NCBI RefSeq assembly: GCF_003148745.1
Contig: NZ_QGGU01000004.1
Coordinates: 282,004 to 346,003 of the forward strand
Reading direction: 5' to 3'
DNA from: Pleionea mediterranea
Lineage (GTDB): Bacteria > Pseudomonadota > Gammaproteobacteria > Enterobacterales > Kangiellaceae
Length of the DNA stretch: 64,000 nt
A model generated the notes under the pieces. The model did not search any database. It was not told where the DNA came from and saw only the letters and a program-made list of their open reading frames with translations. This document shows, piece by piece, positions 9,139 to 17,281 of this stretch (its first letter is position 1; every line of letters begins with the position of its first letter). The position numbers and the translations under genes are program-made.

Positions 9139-9525
9139 TTGAACTACACTATGTGGCAAATTACCATAGTTTTGATTGCTTTCGGGATGGTTTTGTTAAG
9201 TATGTTTTGTGTGCTTTTTCCGAAAAAACTAGTAGAGAGTATGCCATATCTCGTAACTTCAAAGGTAGCAAGATATAGCGATGTAGCTGTTAGAGTTATG
9301 TTGGGAGTTTCACTTATTTTGTCAGCCAACACTGCGAAATATCCGTTAGTCTTTAGCTTTGTTGGTTATTTATCTATAGCTGCTGTACTAGCCATAGTAA
9401 TACTGAGTGATAGAAAATTAGAAAGTATTGTTAATTATTTGGGAGAGAAACTGCCTATTTGGACAGTTCGATTGGTGTGTATTTTTAGTGCACTTGGTTT
9501 TGCTTTTCTCATTTACGGCATCTAA
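9139..9525 (+). CDS. Small hypothetical membrane protein (possible first cassette gene)
   Basis: 128 residues with four hydrophobic segments (about 4-26, 45-65, 70-92, 106-126); otherwise unrecognised. The start is taken as TTG at 9139 because AGAGG lies 9 bases upstream; ATG at 9151 (MWQITIVLIAFG) is the alternative. The stop codon is embedded in ATCTAAC (9520-9526), the same heptamer that begins the well-formed attC site at 10059. This suggests the gene belongs to the cassette cluster, but the downstream half of its attC is degraded. Confidence 0.6.
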   Translation: MNYTMWQITIVLIAFGMVLLSMFCVLFPKKLVESMPYLVTSKVARYSDVAVRVMLGVSLILSANTAKYPLVFSFVGYLSIAAVLAIVILSDRKLESIVNYLGEKLPIWTVRLVCIFSALGFAFLIYGI

Positions 9526-9597
9526 CAAAGTTACCTCTAACTAGCGATTGGTGTCGCGAATCGATAGATAGTGCGATAAGAGATATAGCGTGAAATG
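9520..9597 (+). other. Degenerate attC-like site
   Basis: An R''-like box ATCTAAC (9520-9526) overlaps the stop codon of the preceding gene. A poorly conserved right end, GCGTGAAAT (about 9588-9596), stands where GCGTTRRRY would be expected. The inner inverted repeat is weak (CTCTAACTAGCGAT against ATCTCTTATCGCAC). It is either a decayed attC or a chance match; position and the exact R'' match to the next site favour decay. Confidence 0.35.
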
Positions 9598-9611
9598 AAA
9601 TTGAAATTAAT

Positions 9612-10031
9612 ATGATATTTGAACCCTTTGTTGGCCTTGGGATGTTGAAATTTGGCATGGAAAAGGCTGAAGTGGAATCGCTACTAGAGAATATTTCCGG
9701 TGTTGGCGACTGCATTTTTGAAGATGGAAAATTGAGTGCTTTTTCAATATATCCAGATGACGCAGACAGCCTTATTATTTCTGGTGACGAAATACTTAAA
9801 ATGGATCGACTTACTGCAGCTCTTAACCTTGCGTATCAGAGTGGAGATTATGGTCAAGCTCAGGGTGGCTCGCTTTATTTTATGGATTTAGGTTGCGCCA
9901 TATTGCAGTTTGAATCACCATCGCGTGAGTTCTTTTTATTCTCACAGGGCTACGATACTGGGGAGCCTTTAATGGAAATGTCGCCCGATACTATAGAGGC
10001 GTATTACGAAGAAAATAACTGGGATGATTGA
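9612..10031 (+). CDS. Cassette-borne hypothetical acidic protein
   Basis: 139 residues, no signal peptide or membrane segment, strongly acidic (ending YYEENNWDD). The opening FVGLGMLKFGMEKAEVESLL resembles small proteins of the type V.LG.LKFGM...EV, but I assign no function. The start at ATG 9612 has no clear ribosome site, which is common in integron cassettes that rely on upstream transcription. The gene is followed 27 bases later by a well-formed attC site, so gene plus attC forms a cassette. Confidence 0.65.
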   Translation: MIFEPFVGLGMLKFGMEKAEVESLLENISGVGDCIFEDGKLSAFSIYPDDADSLIISGDEILKMDRLTAALNLAYQSGDYGQAQGGSLYFMDLGCAILQFESPSREFFLFSQGYDTGEPLMEMSPDTIEAYYEENNWDD

Positions 10032-10058
10032 GAGCAATTTACTTTTTGGGCAGCAATC

Positions 10059-10174
10059 ATCTAACAAGTTGCTCCATTTGCGCAGCGGTCTACGCTCCTT
10101 TTTGTGCATTCGCTGCGCTCAGGATTGCACAAAAATCCACTACAACCGCTGCGCAAATGAGCAAGGCGTTATGC
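10059..10174 (+). repeat. Integron attC recombination site 1
   Basis: 116-bp imperfect palindrome in the orientation expected after a + strand cassette gene. R'' is ATCTAAC (10059-10065), fitting RYYYAAC; R' is GTTATGC (10168-10174), close to GTTRRRY. The arms match over TTGCTC then ATTTGCGCAGCGGT on the left, against the reverse complement of ACCGCTGCGCAAATGAGCAA on the right. A single extra C on the left arm stands where attC sites carry an extrahelical base. The central loop holds further inverted sequence. Confidence 0.85.
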
Positions 10175-10189
10175 CCTAAGGAGAGTTCT

Positions 10190-10717
10190 GTGAAAATATT
10201 CTTAAAAATGAAGGCTTGGCAATTATTTATTCTTGTCTTTTTACCAATGTTAGCGCCAATGTTTCTTTTTCCTATTAGTTCAAATTATGAAGTCGCCTAC
10301 GGTGTTACTACATTCATTTGGATGCTTGTGTTAGTGGGCTGGATGTATTCAGTAGGCGCTGAAGCAAATCAGAGGCTACCTGAAACTTTAAGGAAAAATA
10401 TGGCTATATACAGGTTAGGCTACGGTGTAACCATTTTTTATTGTTTGCTGTTGCTATTTGTTGGTTTTCCACCAACTGAGCAAAGCGTAGATGGTCAAGT
10501 TACTATGCCAGCTTGGTTTGTCCCACTTCATCTAGCTTCTATGTTCGGTATGTTTTATGGGTTATGGTTTACTGCAAAACAATTTATGACTCACCAGAAG
10601 GGTGAATCAGTAAGTTTCTTTGAGTACAGCGGTCCGTTTTTTCTATTTTGGTTCGCTCCCATAGGCGTTTGGTTTTTACAACCTAAGATTAATAGGGCGT
10701 TCAATAATGAGGCATAA
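10190..10717 (+). CDS. Cassette-borne four-TM hypothetical protein
   Basis: 175 residues from GTG at 10190, which has a good ribosome site (AAGGAGAG about 5 bases upstream). The open frame extends back to 10028, but that part lies inside attC site 1 and is not expected to be coding. Hydrophobic segments are at about 9-28, 36-54, 78-97 and 112-130, with a last one near 150-165 (FFLFWFAPIGVWFLQP). The layout is typical of small integral membrane proteins found in integron cassettes. The stop codon lies within the next attC. No functional family recognised. Confidence 0.65.
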   Translation: MKIFLKMKAWQLFILVFLPMLAPMFLFPISSNYEVAYGVTTFIWMLVLVGWMYSVGAEANQRLPETLRKNMAIYRLGYGVTIFYCLLLLFVGFPPTEQSVDGQVTMPAWFVPLHLASMFGMFYGLWFTAKQFMTHQKGESVSFFEYSGPFFLFWFAPIGVWFLQPKINRAFNNEA

Positions 10718-10818
10718 CAAACGGCTAACCAGACAAATATTTCCTGTCACATTTTTTGCAAAGACACGAAAAAAACCGCCATCAAATATTTATTTGCGCG
10801 GTTAGCTGGGCGTTAAGT
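10712..10818 (+). repeat. Integron attC recombination site 2
   Basis: 107-bp imperfect palindrome. The left end GCATAAC (10712-10718) overlaps the stop codon of the preceding gene. The right end GTTAAGT (10812-10818) fits GTTRRRY exactly. Arms pair as CGGCTAACC with GGTTAGCTG and CAAATATTT with AAATATTTATTTG, and unpaired or offset bases remain between the arms. Cassette order and orientation agree with sites 1 and 3. Confidence 0.83.
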
Positions 10819-10824
10819 GTATCT

Positions 10825-11196
10825 ATGGATGATCGAGCTTTTACAAAACTGACCGAGTACCTTCAGCAGGTTCCAGCAATTGAGGGCACTATCGGTCACG
10901 GGGCAGATGATGGCCGGTGGTGGGTTAAGTTCACAATTGACATCGACCATCAGTTGGCGTGGCAAACCGTGCAAGAGATTGGGCATGTACTTAACTATTT
11001 GTCTGTGAATGAACGTCTGCCAACGTCCTTTCATCCTGTGTCGCCACCACCATACATGAATGGCGGTCCAGCGGAGTTTCTATCTTGGGTTATAGAGTGT
11101 CACGATCCTGAGTTCAAGCCGGGAACGTGTGCAAAGTGGTTAGAGGGTAGGTTGCCCAATCCGGTAGCAGACCTCGAGCAATGGGAAATGGAGTGA
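10825..11196 (+). CDS. Cassette-borne conserved hypothetical protein
   Basis: 123 residues from ATG 10825 (MDDRAFTKLTEYLQQ). An upstream in-frame start would place 23 codons inside attC site 2, so it is rejected. It is a soluble protein with a conserved-looking core DDGRWWVKFTIDIDHQLAWQ, then LPTSFHPVSPPPYMNGGP and LSWVIE. Proteins of this type occur as integron cassettes and elsewhere in proteobacteria, but I know of no assigned function. It lies between attC sites 2 and 3, and its stop is only 4 bases before R'' of site 3. No clear Shine-Dalgarno sequence is visible. Confidence 0.7.
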   Translation: MDDRAFTKLTEYLQQVPAIEGTIGHGADDGRWWVKFTIDIDHQLAWQTVQEIGHVLNYLSVNERLPTSFHPVSPPPYMNGGPAEFLSWVIECHDPEFKPGTCAKWLEGRLPNPVADLEQWEME

Positions 11197-11200
11197 GCAC

Positions 11201-11305
11201 ATTTAACAAATTGTTGCAGTACGTACCGGGTCTAGCAGCCCTCCACCGGACAGTCTTCTCGCCGCTTCGTTCTGCCAAGGCTACTGCTTAACAACGGCGT
11301 TAAAT
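11201..11305 (+). repeat. Integron attC recombination site 3
   Basis: 105-bp imperfect palindrome. R'' ATTTAAC (11201-11207) fits RYYYAAC exactly and R' GTTAAAT (11299-11305) fits GTTRRRY exactly. The outer arms pair as TTGTTGCAGTA against TACTGCTTAACAA, with three extra bases on the right arm. It directly follows the 123-residue cassette gene and precedes the secreted-protein gene at 11417. Confidence 0.83.
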
Positions 11306-11416
11306 ATAATCAAGTATTTCTTAGAGCATCAGTCTAAGTAAATCATAAATGTTGTGGGTGTCCTAGACATTTTGGTGCTATGGTATTGATCAAATTATGT
11401 AAGTATTATTATTAAA

Positions 11417-11827
11417 ATGAAGATTGTTTTTACCATCATCGTGAACGCTCTTTTCTTTAACATGTCATTTGCATGCTCGTGGCACGGCGACCTAAATAGT
11501 TATAAAAGATATGGTATTCCGATAGGATTCGTAGGAAAGCTTACTATGAAAGGCTATGAGCGAGACGTCTATGGAAATATTATAAATCAGTGGGGTAAAT
11601 TTGATCCTATAAAAATGATTAGGGGTACATGGAGCACAGAAAAGAAAGTTATTTTTTCTAAAGAGCTAGGGCCACCATTACTTGTCTTAAATAGGCTTTA
11701 TGTTATCCATGCGAACGATAATGGGGAGTATATTGTGCCTTGTTATTGGTTTGGAAGCTTGCAGTCGTTTAACTCAATAAAAGATGAAAGGTTTATTCGT
11801 TTTGAAAAATTCCTTTCCAATCCGTGA
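11417..11827 (+). CDS. Hypothetical exported protein (possible last cassette gene)
   Basis: 136 residues with an N-terminal signal sequence (MKIVFTIIVNALFFNMSFA) followed at once by cysteine. It could be a lipoprotein with a poor lipobox (SFAC) or a normally cleaved exported protein. The mature part has three cysteines and no recognised domain. It lies 111 bases after attC site 3, as a cassette gene would, but no attC is visible after its stop. Two weak direct repeats flank it (about 11310/11874 and 11386/11842). Function unknown. Confidence 0.6.
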   Translation: MKIVFTIIVNALFFNMSFACSWHGDLNSYKRYGIPIGFVGKLTMKGYERDVYGNIINQWGKFDPIKMIRGTWSTEKKVIFSKELGPPLLVLNRLYVIHANDNGEYIVPCYWFGSLQSFNSIKDERFIRFEKFLSNP

Positions 11828-11968
11828 GTTGATAACTACGATGGTTGGTCAAATTATGCAGGTGTTAGATACAAACAAATATTTAGTAGAGCACCATTTT
11901 AAATAAAAACTAAGTAACATCGCGCTTATTTTTATCCCTCCTCGCGATGGTAATATCACCATTTCTTA

Positions 11969-12003
11969 ATTGCATACGTATGCAATCTGTATTCATACGT
12001 ATG
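11969..12003. promoter_or_regulatory. Two CG-centred palindromes, LacI-family-like operators
   Basis: 11969-11986 is a perfect 18-bp palindrome, ATTGCATACGTATGCAAT. 11994-12003 is a second palindrome with the same core, CATACGTATG. Their centres are 21 bp apart, two helical turns, so both would face the same side of the DNA. Symmetric sites with a central CG are typical of LacI/GalR-family repressors, several of which control maltodextrin genes. The pair lies about 165-195 bp before the amylase start. Regulator identity is inferred; none is encoded in the window. Confidence 0.65.
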
Positions 12004-12165
12004 TATTCTCGGTAAGGTGTTGTTCAACACAAATCTTCAAGATCTGTTTTAACAGTTGGCGTTTTTGTGAGGCTTAAAAAAATAATAACCTCAATGCCAT
12101 AAGTCCACTGTTGGAGTGAGTCGTACCGTTCAGTGATCCAATAATATTCTAATCAGGTGATCGCT

Positions 12166-13584
12166 ATGTCCATTAAGTTATCTTATCTGTATCGAGCAAT
12201 AGCTCTTATTGTTTCGTTTAATCTATTACTGTCGTCGTCCGTTAAGGCGGATGTTATTTTGCATGCATTTAACTGGCACTATAATGAAGTTAAACAAAGA
12301 GCTGCAGAAATTAACAATGCCGGTTATAAAAAAGTATTAGTTGTGCCACCGCTAAAATCCGCCAAAAGTGGCTGTGCCTGGTGGCAACGCTATCAGCCTC
12401 AAGATATACGCGTGATTGATCATTGCAAAGGCAATAAACAATCCTTTGCCGCCATGATTGCAACGTTACGGCAATATAATATTGATGTGTACGCCGATAT
12501 TGTGCTGAATCACATGGCTAACGAACGCAACAATAGCCAAAATTTTCCCGGTAGTAGTGCGTTAAATAATTATCAAAGTAATGCCGGTTACTGGAACAAT
12601 CAAAAACTGTTTGGCAATTTATCTAATGGCTTATTTTCTAGTTATGACTTTCATCAACCGCCTAAATGCATTTCCGATTATACCAACGTAGGGGATGTGC
12701 AATGGAACCGTTTATGCGGCGGAAATGGTGATAAAGGTTTGCCGGATATCGATCCGAATAACTGGGTTATTCAGCAACAACGTAATTATTTACAGTCGTT
12801 AAAGAATATGGGCGTGAAAGGCTTTCGGGTTGATGCGGCCAAACATATGACGAACTGGCATATTAATCAAATATTTACCAGTAGCATTAAAAACAATATG
12901 CATGTGTTTGGTGAAGTGATCACCAATGGCGGTGCGGGTGAAGTGGAATACGATCGTTTTTTGAAGCCTTACCTGGATGCCACCGGACACAGTGCTTACG
13001 ACTTTCCATTATTTCAAACCATTCGTCAGGCATTTGGGTATAGCGGAGGATTGTCGTCGCTGGTAAATCCTCAAGCCTATGGTCAGGCGTTACCGGCTAA
13101 TAAAGCGGTGACCTTTACCGTAACCCATGATATTCCCAATAACGATGGATTCCGATACAACATTATGAATTCAACCGATGAATTATTGGCTAATGCGTAT
13201 ATTTTGGGAAAAGACGGTGGTACGCCCATGATTTACAGCGACCACGGTGAAAGTGGTTCGCGGGATGGTAATCGCTGGTACGATTATTTCACAAAAAGCA
13301 GCATCAAAAAAATGATCGGTTTTCATAACGCGATGAATGGTAAGTTTATGGAGGTTCTGGCTTCCAATAATTGCGCCATATTATTTCGACGGGCGGAAGA
13401 TGGAATAGTGGGTATTAATAAATGCGGTAGTACTCAGTATTTTAATGTCAGTACGCACAGCCGGTTTAAGTGGTATCGACATTATCGTGATGTTAACTCG
13501 GGTAATAACGAAATCTATATCACTTCGGGCAGTTACACATTTGCTTTACCAGCGCGTAATTGGAAAATGTGGCAAGTAAATTAG
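12166..13584 (+). CDS. Secreted alpha-amylase, GH13 family
   Basis: 472 residues. The ATG at 12166 is preferred because AGGTGA lies 5 bases upstream; the in-frame GTG at 12157 is part of that ribosome site. A signal peptide spans about 1-28, ending SSSVKA. The GH13 regions are visible: DIVLNH (111-116), GFRVDAAKH with nucleophile D223, GEVI with acid/base E250, and THDIPNND with the third catalytic Asp at about 322. It should hydrolyse internal alpha-1,4 bonds of starch or glycogen outside the cytoplasm. No extra starch-binding domain is evident. The upstream paired palindromes suggest sugar-controlled expression. Confidence 0.9.
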   Translation: MSIKLSYLYRAIALIVSFNLLLSSSVKADVILHAFNWHYNEVKQRAAEINNAGYKKVLVVPPLKSAKSGCAWWQRYQPQDIRVIDHCKGNKQSFAAMIATLRQYNIDVYADIVLNHMANERNNSQNFPGSSALNNYQSNAGYWNNQKLFGNLSNGLFSSYDFHQPPKCISDYTNVGDVQWNRLCGGNGDKGLPDIDPNNWVIQQQRNYLQSLKNMGVKGFRVDAAKHMTNWHINQIFTSSIKNNMHVFGEVITNGGAGEVEYDRFLKPYLDATGHSAYDFPLFQTIRQAFGYSGGLSSLVNPQAYGQALPANKAVTFTVTHDIPNNDGFRYNIMNSTDELLANAYILGKDGGTPMIYSDHGESGSRDGNRWYDYFTKSSIKKMIGFHNAMNGKFMEVLASNNCAILFRRAEDGIVGINKCGSTQYFNVSTHSRFKWYRHYRDVNSGNNEIYITSGSYTFALPARNWKMWQVN

Positions 13585-13617
13585 TGAAGTCACTAAGAGC
13601 TGTTGATTAATAAATAT

Positions 13618-13697
13618 TAAAAGCACGTCAAGATTACACTGGTTTCAGTTACATGACTTTAGTTACCCTGACTTCAGTAACAATAGTATCCGTTGGC
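13618..13697 (+). terminator. Long-range terminator-like stem after the amylase gene
   Basis: AAAAGCACGTCAA (from about 13619) pairs with TTGGCGTGCTTTT (to about 13697) over 13 positions with one G-U pair, ending in a T-run. The 50-odd-base loop contains three near-repeats of ACTTCAGTTAC and a GTTAC/GTAAC pairing. The large loop makes efficiency uncertain. Confidence 0.45.
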
Positions 13698-13781
13698 GTG
13701 CTTTTTAAGTGATTATTATGGTGTTATTAAATAATTCTTAAAGAATCCATAACGAATGCTTAAAGAACATAAAGCGCGCTC

Positions 13782-14441
13782 TTAAGGCGTTGCCATTTTT
13801 GCAATAAACGCATTTGCGCTATCGATGGAACGATTCATTTGCGTGATGAGTCGATCAACACTTAATTCAATACTGCTTAACTCGCCTTTTAATGATGCAA
13901 TCGCCTGAGCATTTAAGTTGTGTTTTAAAAATAAGGTTTGATCCTTAAAAACATTCAGTACCGGGTAAATGGATTTTTCTGCCCGTTTCATACTGCGCAT
14001 AAGTTGCCGATATTGTTGTCGGGTTTGTTGCAATTGTGCGGCGCTTTTCTGTCGCAGTGACTGACTGGTGTATTGGCCAAGTTCCTGTTGCCACTCATCG
14101 AATAACGCTTCGGAAACACTTTCCACGGCTTCTATGCGATCGGATACTTCTTCGGCAGCGGCTTTGCTTGCCAGATATTCATCATTGAGCTGTTGGTAAT
14201 AGTCATTGAGATCACCACCATCAAACGCCATAACCGATTTAAATTGTGCCAGTGCCGACTGAAACTGCTGCTTTGCCTGTTGTTGGCTGTCGCGTGTTTT
14301 TTCGACCCGACTGATCATTACATCGCGCTTATGAATACCGACTTTTTCAAGGGCGCCATAGTAAGTGGATTGGCAACCACTTATTAAGCTGTTTACACAC
14401 AGCAAGGTAATGATAGTTATTAATGAATGGGCTATTCGCAT
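13782..14441 (-). CDS. DUF2959 family lipoprotein
   Basis: 219 residues. A lipoprotein signal runs to the lipobox LISGC near residues 19-23, followed by QSTYYGALEKVGIHKRDVMI, which is characteristic of DUF2959 proteins. The rest is helical and coiled-coil-like, rich in Gln, Glu and Lys, with no membrane segment. It is probably anchored to an envelope membrane facing the periplasm; its role is unknown. It converges with the amylase gene and appears monocistronic. Confidence 0.82.
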   Translation of the reverse strand: MRIAHSLITIITLLCVNSLISGCQSTYYGALEKVGIHKRDVMISRVEKTRDSQQQAKQQFQSALAQFKSVMAFDGGDLNDYYQQLNDEYLASKAAAEEVSDRIEAVESVSEALFDEWQQELGQYTSQSLRQKSAAQLQQTRQQYRQLMRSMKRAEKSIYPVLNVFKDQTLFLKHNLNAQAIASLKGELSSIELSVDRLITQMNRSIDSANAFIAKMATP

Positions 14442-14716
14442 GATTTTGAACCCTTGTTTAAGTAATTCGGACTACTCTATTGTGGAACCTCATATTATTC
14501 AAGTTGTTCCTACCGCGAATATAACCGAGGAAGCCGCCACCAATTGATGGAGAAATCAGGCGGACTGCGAGATCCTGTGCTAGGTTTAATAAGTGATCGT
14601 CAATAGGGCAACGCAATGGGCACTTTTTTAATCCACTGATTTAATTTAAGTCCCTATGTCGGTAGGTAAGAAACGACAGCTGAATGTATTGCTGAATTTA
14701 CAAGTGAGGGTAATTC

Positions 14717-15118
14717 ATGAACATTAAGAAGCGCTTTTCAGGAAGGTTTTGGGGATTAATCGTTGGTTTGGTTATGAGCATTAGTTTTCCTGCTCAGGCA
14801 GCAAAAGACAGTGCAGAAATCTCATTATCACTGAGTTTTAATAAAGGCCCCGTATGCAGTGTTAACGGTGTTGCGGTAGCTGACAGTGGCTATAAAAAAT
14901 ATGACGAAGATTCCATTTCATGGAAAACAGGTTGTAAAGTCGCTATTCCTAAATCTATGACGCATTGTATTTTAACCGGACAATCGGTGTCGAATTCAGA
15001 TGCTATCTCGAGCTGGTCAAGTGTGGTTAAAGACGGATACGTGATGGGAAAGCTGATCTCTGAGTCGGATATTAATACCAATTTTGGCAAGTTTAACGCG
15101 CATTATTTTTGTCATTGA
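14717..15118 (+). CDS. Hypothetical secreted small protein
   Basis: 133 residues with a clear signal peptide (about 1-28, ending SFPAQA then AKDSAEI). The mature part of about 105 residues has four cysteines (GPVCSVNG, KTGCKV, THCILTG, YFCH), enough for two disulfides. No family recognised. The ATG has GAGGG about 8 bases upstream. It lies 260 bases before another secreted small protein; they may be related in role, but no sequence similarity is evident. Confidence 0.6.
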   Translation: MNIKKRFSGRFWGLIVGLVMSISFPAQAAKDSAEISLSLSFNKGPVCSVNGVAVADSGYKKYDEDSISWKTGCKVAIPKSMTHCILTGQSVSNSDAISSWSSVVKDGYVMGKLISESDINTNFGKFNAHYFCH

Positions 15119-15379
15119 TCAACATTTTGATATTGAAACGGCTTGGGTGAAATAAATGGGGTCTTCTAACATTGATTGTTACTCAAGCCATCTCTTATTA
15201 TTAAAAACATAAATAATTCAATCAATTATCCGCTTATTTTACCCAGTTTTACCCATTCAAGCTGAGTTTGCCCGGCAATTTTCTCGTACTCTCCAGTGCT
15301 CTGATAAATACTGAAATGGCTTGAGCGATGGTCATTAAGTCCAGACGCTTTGTTTTTATCAGAAATATTGGAGTGATGT

Positions 15380-15916
15380 ATGAATAGTGTTAAACGATCC
15401 TTAGTAATGTCTGTTTTTTCTGTATACGCCGGTTCGGCACTGGCCATTGATACGCCTGACTGGGGCAATCCTTATGATCTTTATATAGGAGGAGTAACCT
15501 ATAATGGATCGGGCTACACCGGACACAGTGGCATGCATGGTTCTGTCGTGAGTGGAAGTACCATGGGTATTTGTAACAGCCGACTGCAGGATAAAAAGAG
15601 TATGCACCAGTCAGCGGGTGACTCATTTGTTTCTCAGGTAAACTGCTACTTAAAAACCACGGTGCTGCACGAGCCGCAAATTGTTTCACCCGATTTAGGT
15701 GGTGGCAATACAGGCACAACACCCATACACGTTGAACTGGATGCGTTAGAGGAAAAGTATGATCTGCAGGGGTATCAGCAGGAGTTAAATGCGATCCAAA
15801 AGCGTTATAACATTAGTGGGTTTAGACAAGAGTTCGAACAACTTTATATTCGATCATTACAAAGCAGCTCGTCACAAGAAGATTCTGCAAAAGAATCGAC
15901 TGCAGAACGACGATAA
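15380..15916 (+). CDS. Hypothetical secreted protein with Gly-rich N-half and helical C-half
   Basis: 178 residues with a signal peptide ending SALA (about 1-22). The mature N-terminal half is rich in Gly, Ser and His (IGGVTYNGSGYTGHSGMHGS) and contains two cysteines. The C-terminal part (LDALEEKYDLQGYQQELNAI, KRYNISGFRQEFEQLY) is helical with two similar segments of the form KY(D/N)(L/I)xG(Y/F)(Q/R)QE. GGAG lies 6 bases before the ATG, and a strong terminator hairpin follows the stop. No function assigned. Confidence 0.55.
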   Translation: MNSVKRSLVMSVFSVYAGSALAIDTPDWGNPYDLYIGGVTYNGSGYTGHSGMHGSVVSGSTMGICNSRLQDKKSMHQSAGDSFVSQVNCYLKTTVLHEPQIVSPDLGGGNTGTTPIHVELDALEEKYDLQGYQQELNAIQKRYNISGFRQEFEQLYIRSLQSSSSQEDSAKESTAERR

Positions 15917-15924
15917 TTGTAGAG

Positions 15925-15950
15925 GCCGGATGAAATAATACTCATCCGGC
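15925..15950. terminator. Intrinsic terminator hairpin, probably bidirectional
   Basis: GCCGGATGA (15925-15933) and TCATCCGGC (15942-15950) form a perfect 9-bp GC-rich stem with an 8-base loop, followed by AATTT. It lies between the convergent secreted-protein gene and nhaA and could end transcription from both sides. Confidence 0.7.
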
Positions 15951-16019
15951 AATTTAGATATTCTGGTTTCAAGTCTTGTTCGTTGAGTGAGTCAAATGAG
16001 TTAAATGAGTTAAAAGCAA

Positions 16020-17225
16020 TTATGTCTCAGTCTTGTTTTCGGTTTTTTCGGACGGTGAAGCAAGCCATAATAACAGGACACCAACAATAGCCGAGCAGCC
16101 AGAGCCGAGCAAAATTGCCAGTCGGTCTATTCGAGCTTCTCCTGCGCCACCTTCTGAAAATGCCAGAGAGGCTATAAATAAACTCATGGTAAAGCCGATA
16201 CCACACAGGAATGCCACGCCAGAAAATTGCATCCAGTTGCTGTGTTTGGGTAGTTGACTTAATCCCAGTAGAATAGCCATTCCGCAAAACAAAAGTACTC
16301 CCAAAGGTTTGCCCACAAATAACCCCAGGAATATTCCAATGGGTATATCGGCACTTAAGTTAGCCAGTGATAGATTTTCAAGCACCACACCGGCATTTAC
16401 AAAAGCAAATACTGGAAGGACTAAAAAGTACACATAAGGGTGCAGATTACTGGTTAGTCGATGATTAGAGATGGCTCCAAAGTCTTCATCTTTTGATCGC
16501 ACCAGAGGAATAAATAACGCGTTAATAACACCGGCGAGTGTTGCGTGAACGCCTGACTTTAAAAAACAGATCCACACCAAAATACCAAACAAAACATAAG
16601 GCGCTATGCGTTTTACTTTTAGTCGGTTAAGCACAAACATTCCAATTAATCCGATGCTGGCTAAGGCCAGAGATAATAACGACAGCTTTGAGGTGTAGAA
16701 AACAGCGATCACCAGAATGCCGACAAGATCATCGACAATCGCCAATGTCAGTAAAAATAACTTTAATGAACTGGGGGCACGGGTGCCAAGCAGGGCGAGA
16801 ATGCCCAGCGAGAAAGCAATGTCTGTTGCAGTGGGTATGGCCCAGCCATGAGCCGACAGTTGATTTTGGTAATTAAACAAAAGATAAACCGCTGCTGGAA
16901 CAATAATACCCCCAGCGGCACCTATAATGGGCAGCACAATATTTTTTGGCTGGCTTAGTTGACCTATTAACAGTTCACGCTTTAATTCCAAACCGATAAG
17001 GAAGAAAAAAATAGCCATCAGGCCATCATTCACCCATAACAATAATGGTTTTTTCAGTGAAAAAGCATCGGCACGAACTTCAACTTCTAATAGCAGAAAG
17101 TTAGAGTACTGTTCTGCATAAACCGAGTTTTTGAGTAACATGGCCAGTAGCGCAAAAACGATCAACAAAATTGCGGGCGTGGACTCATTGTGTAACAGGC
17201 GATTGGCTAAACTCTGATTTTGCAT
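16020..17225 (-). CDS. nhaA: Na+/H+ antiporter NhaA
   Basis: 401 residues, close to the usual NhaA length. It has the expected run of membrane segments and the family motifs: LLLWVNDGLMAIFFFLIGLE near residue 62, WAIPTATDIAFSLGILALLG, and LTLAIVDDLVGILVIAVFYT, which contains the paired aspartates that bind the transported ion. KSGVHATLAGV and GFTMSLFIASLAF are also present. NhaA expels sodium in exchange for two protons across the inner membrane, which fits a marine host with a sodium channel. It is followed upstream on the same strand by the ZntB-like gene after 57 bases. Confidence 0.95.
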   Translation of the reverse strand: MQNQSLANRLLHNESTPAILLIVFALLAMLLKNSVYAEQYSNFLLLEVEVRADAFSLKKPLLLWVNDGLMAIFFFLIGLELKRELLIGQLSQPKNIVLPIIGAAGGIIVPAAVYLLFNYQNQLSAHGWAIPTATDIAFSLGILALLGTRAPSSLKLFLLTLAIVDDLVGILVIAVFYTSKLSLLSLALASIGLIGMFVLNRLKVKRIAPYVLFGILVWICFLKSGVHATLAGVINALFIPLVRSKDEDFGAISNHRLTSNLHPYVYFLVLPVFAFVNAGVVLENLSLANLSADIPIGIFLGLFVGKPLGVLLFCGMAILLGLSQLPKHSNWMQFSGVAFLCGIGFTMSLFIASLAFSEGGAGEARIDRLAILLGSGCSAIVGVLLLWLASPSEKTENKTET

Positions 17226-17281
17226 TGGATTTTCCAGTCTCTAATTAGAACGAAAGATAAACACGCTCTAGCTAAGCCTGC

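Noticed and set aside
10756..10824. Upstream extension of the cassette gene at 10825
   Set aside because: These codons fall in the attC palindrome and have no start signal.
12157..12165. GTG at 12157 as the amylase start
   Set aside because: It lies inside AGGTGA, the ribosome site for ATG 12166, which gives a better signal peptide.
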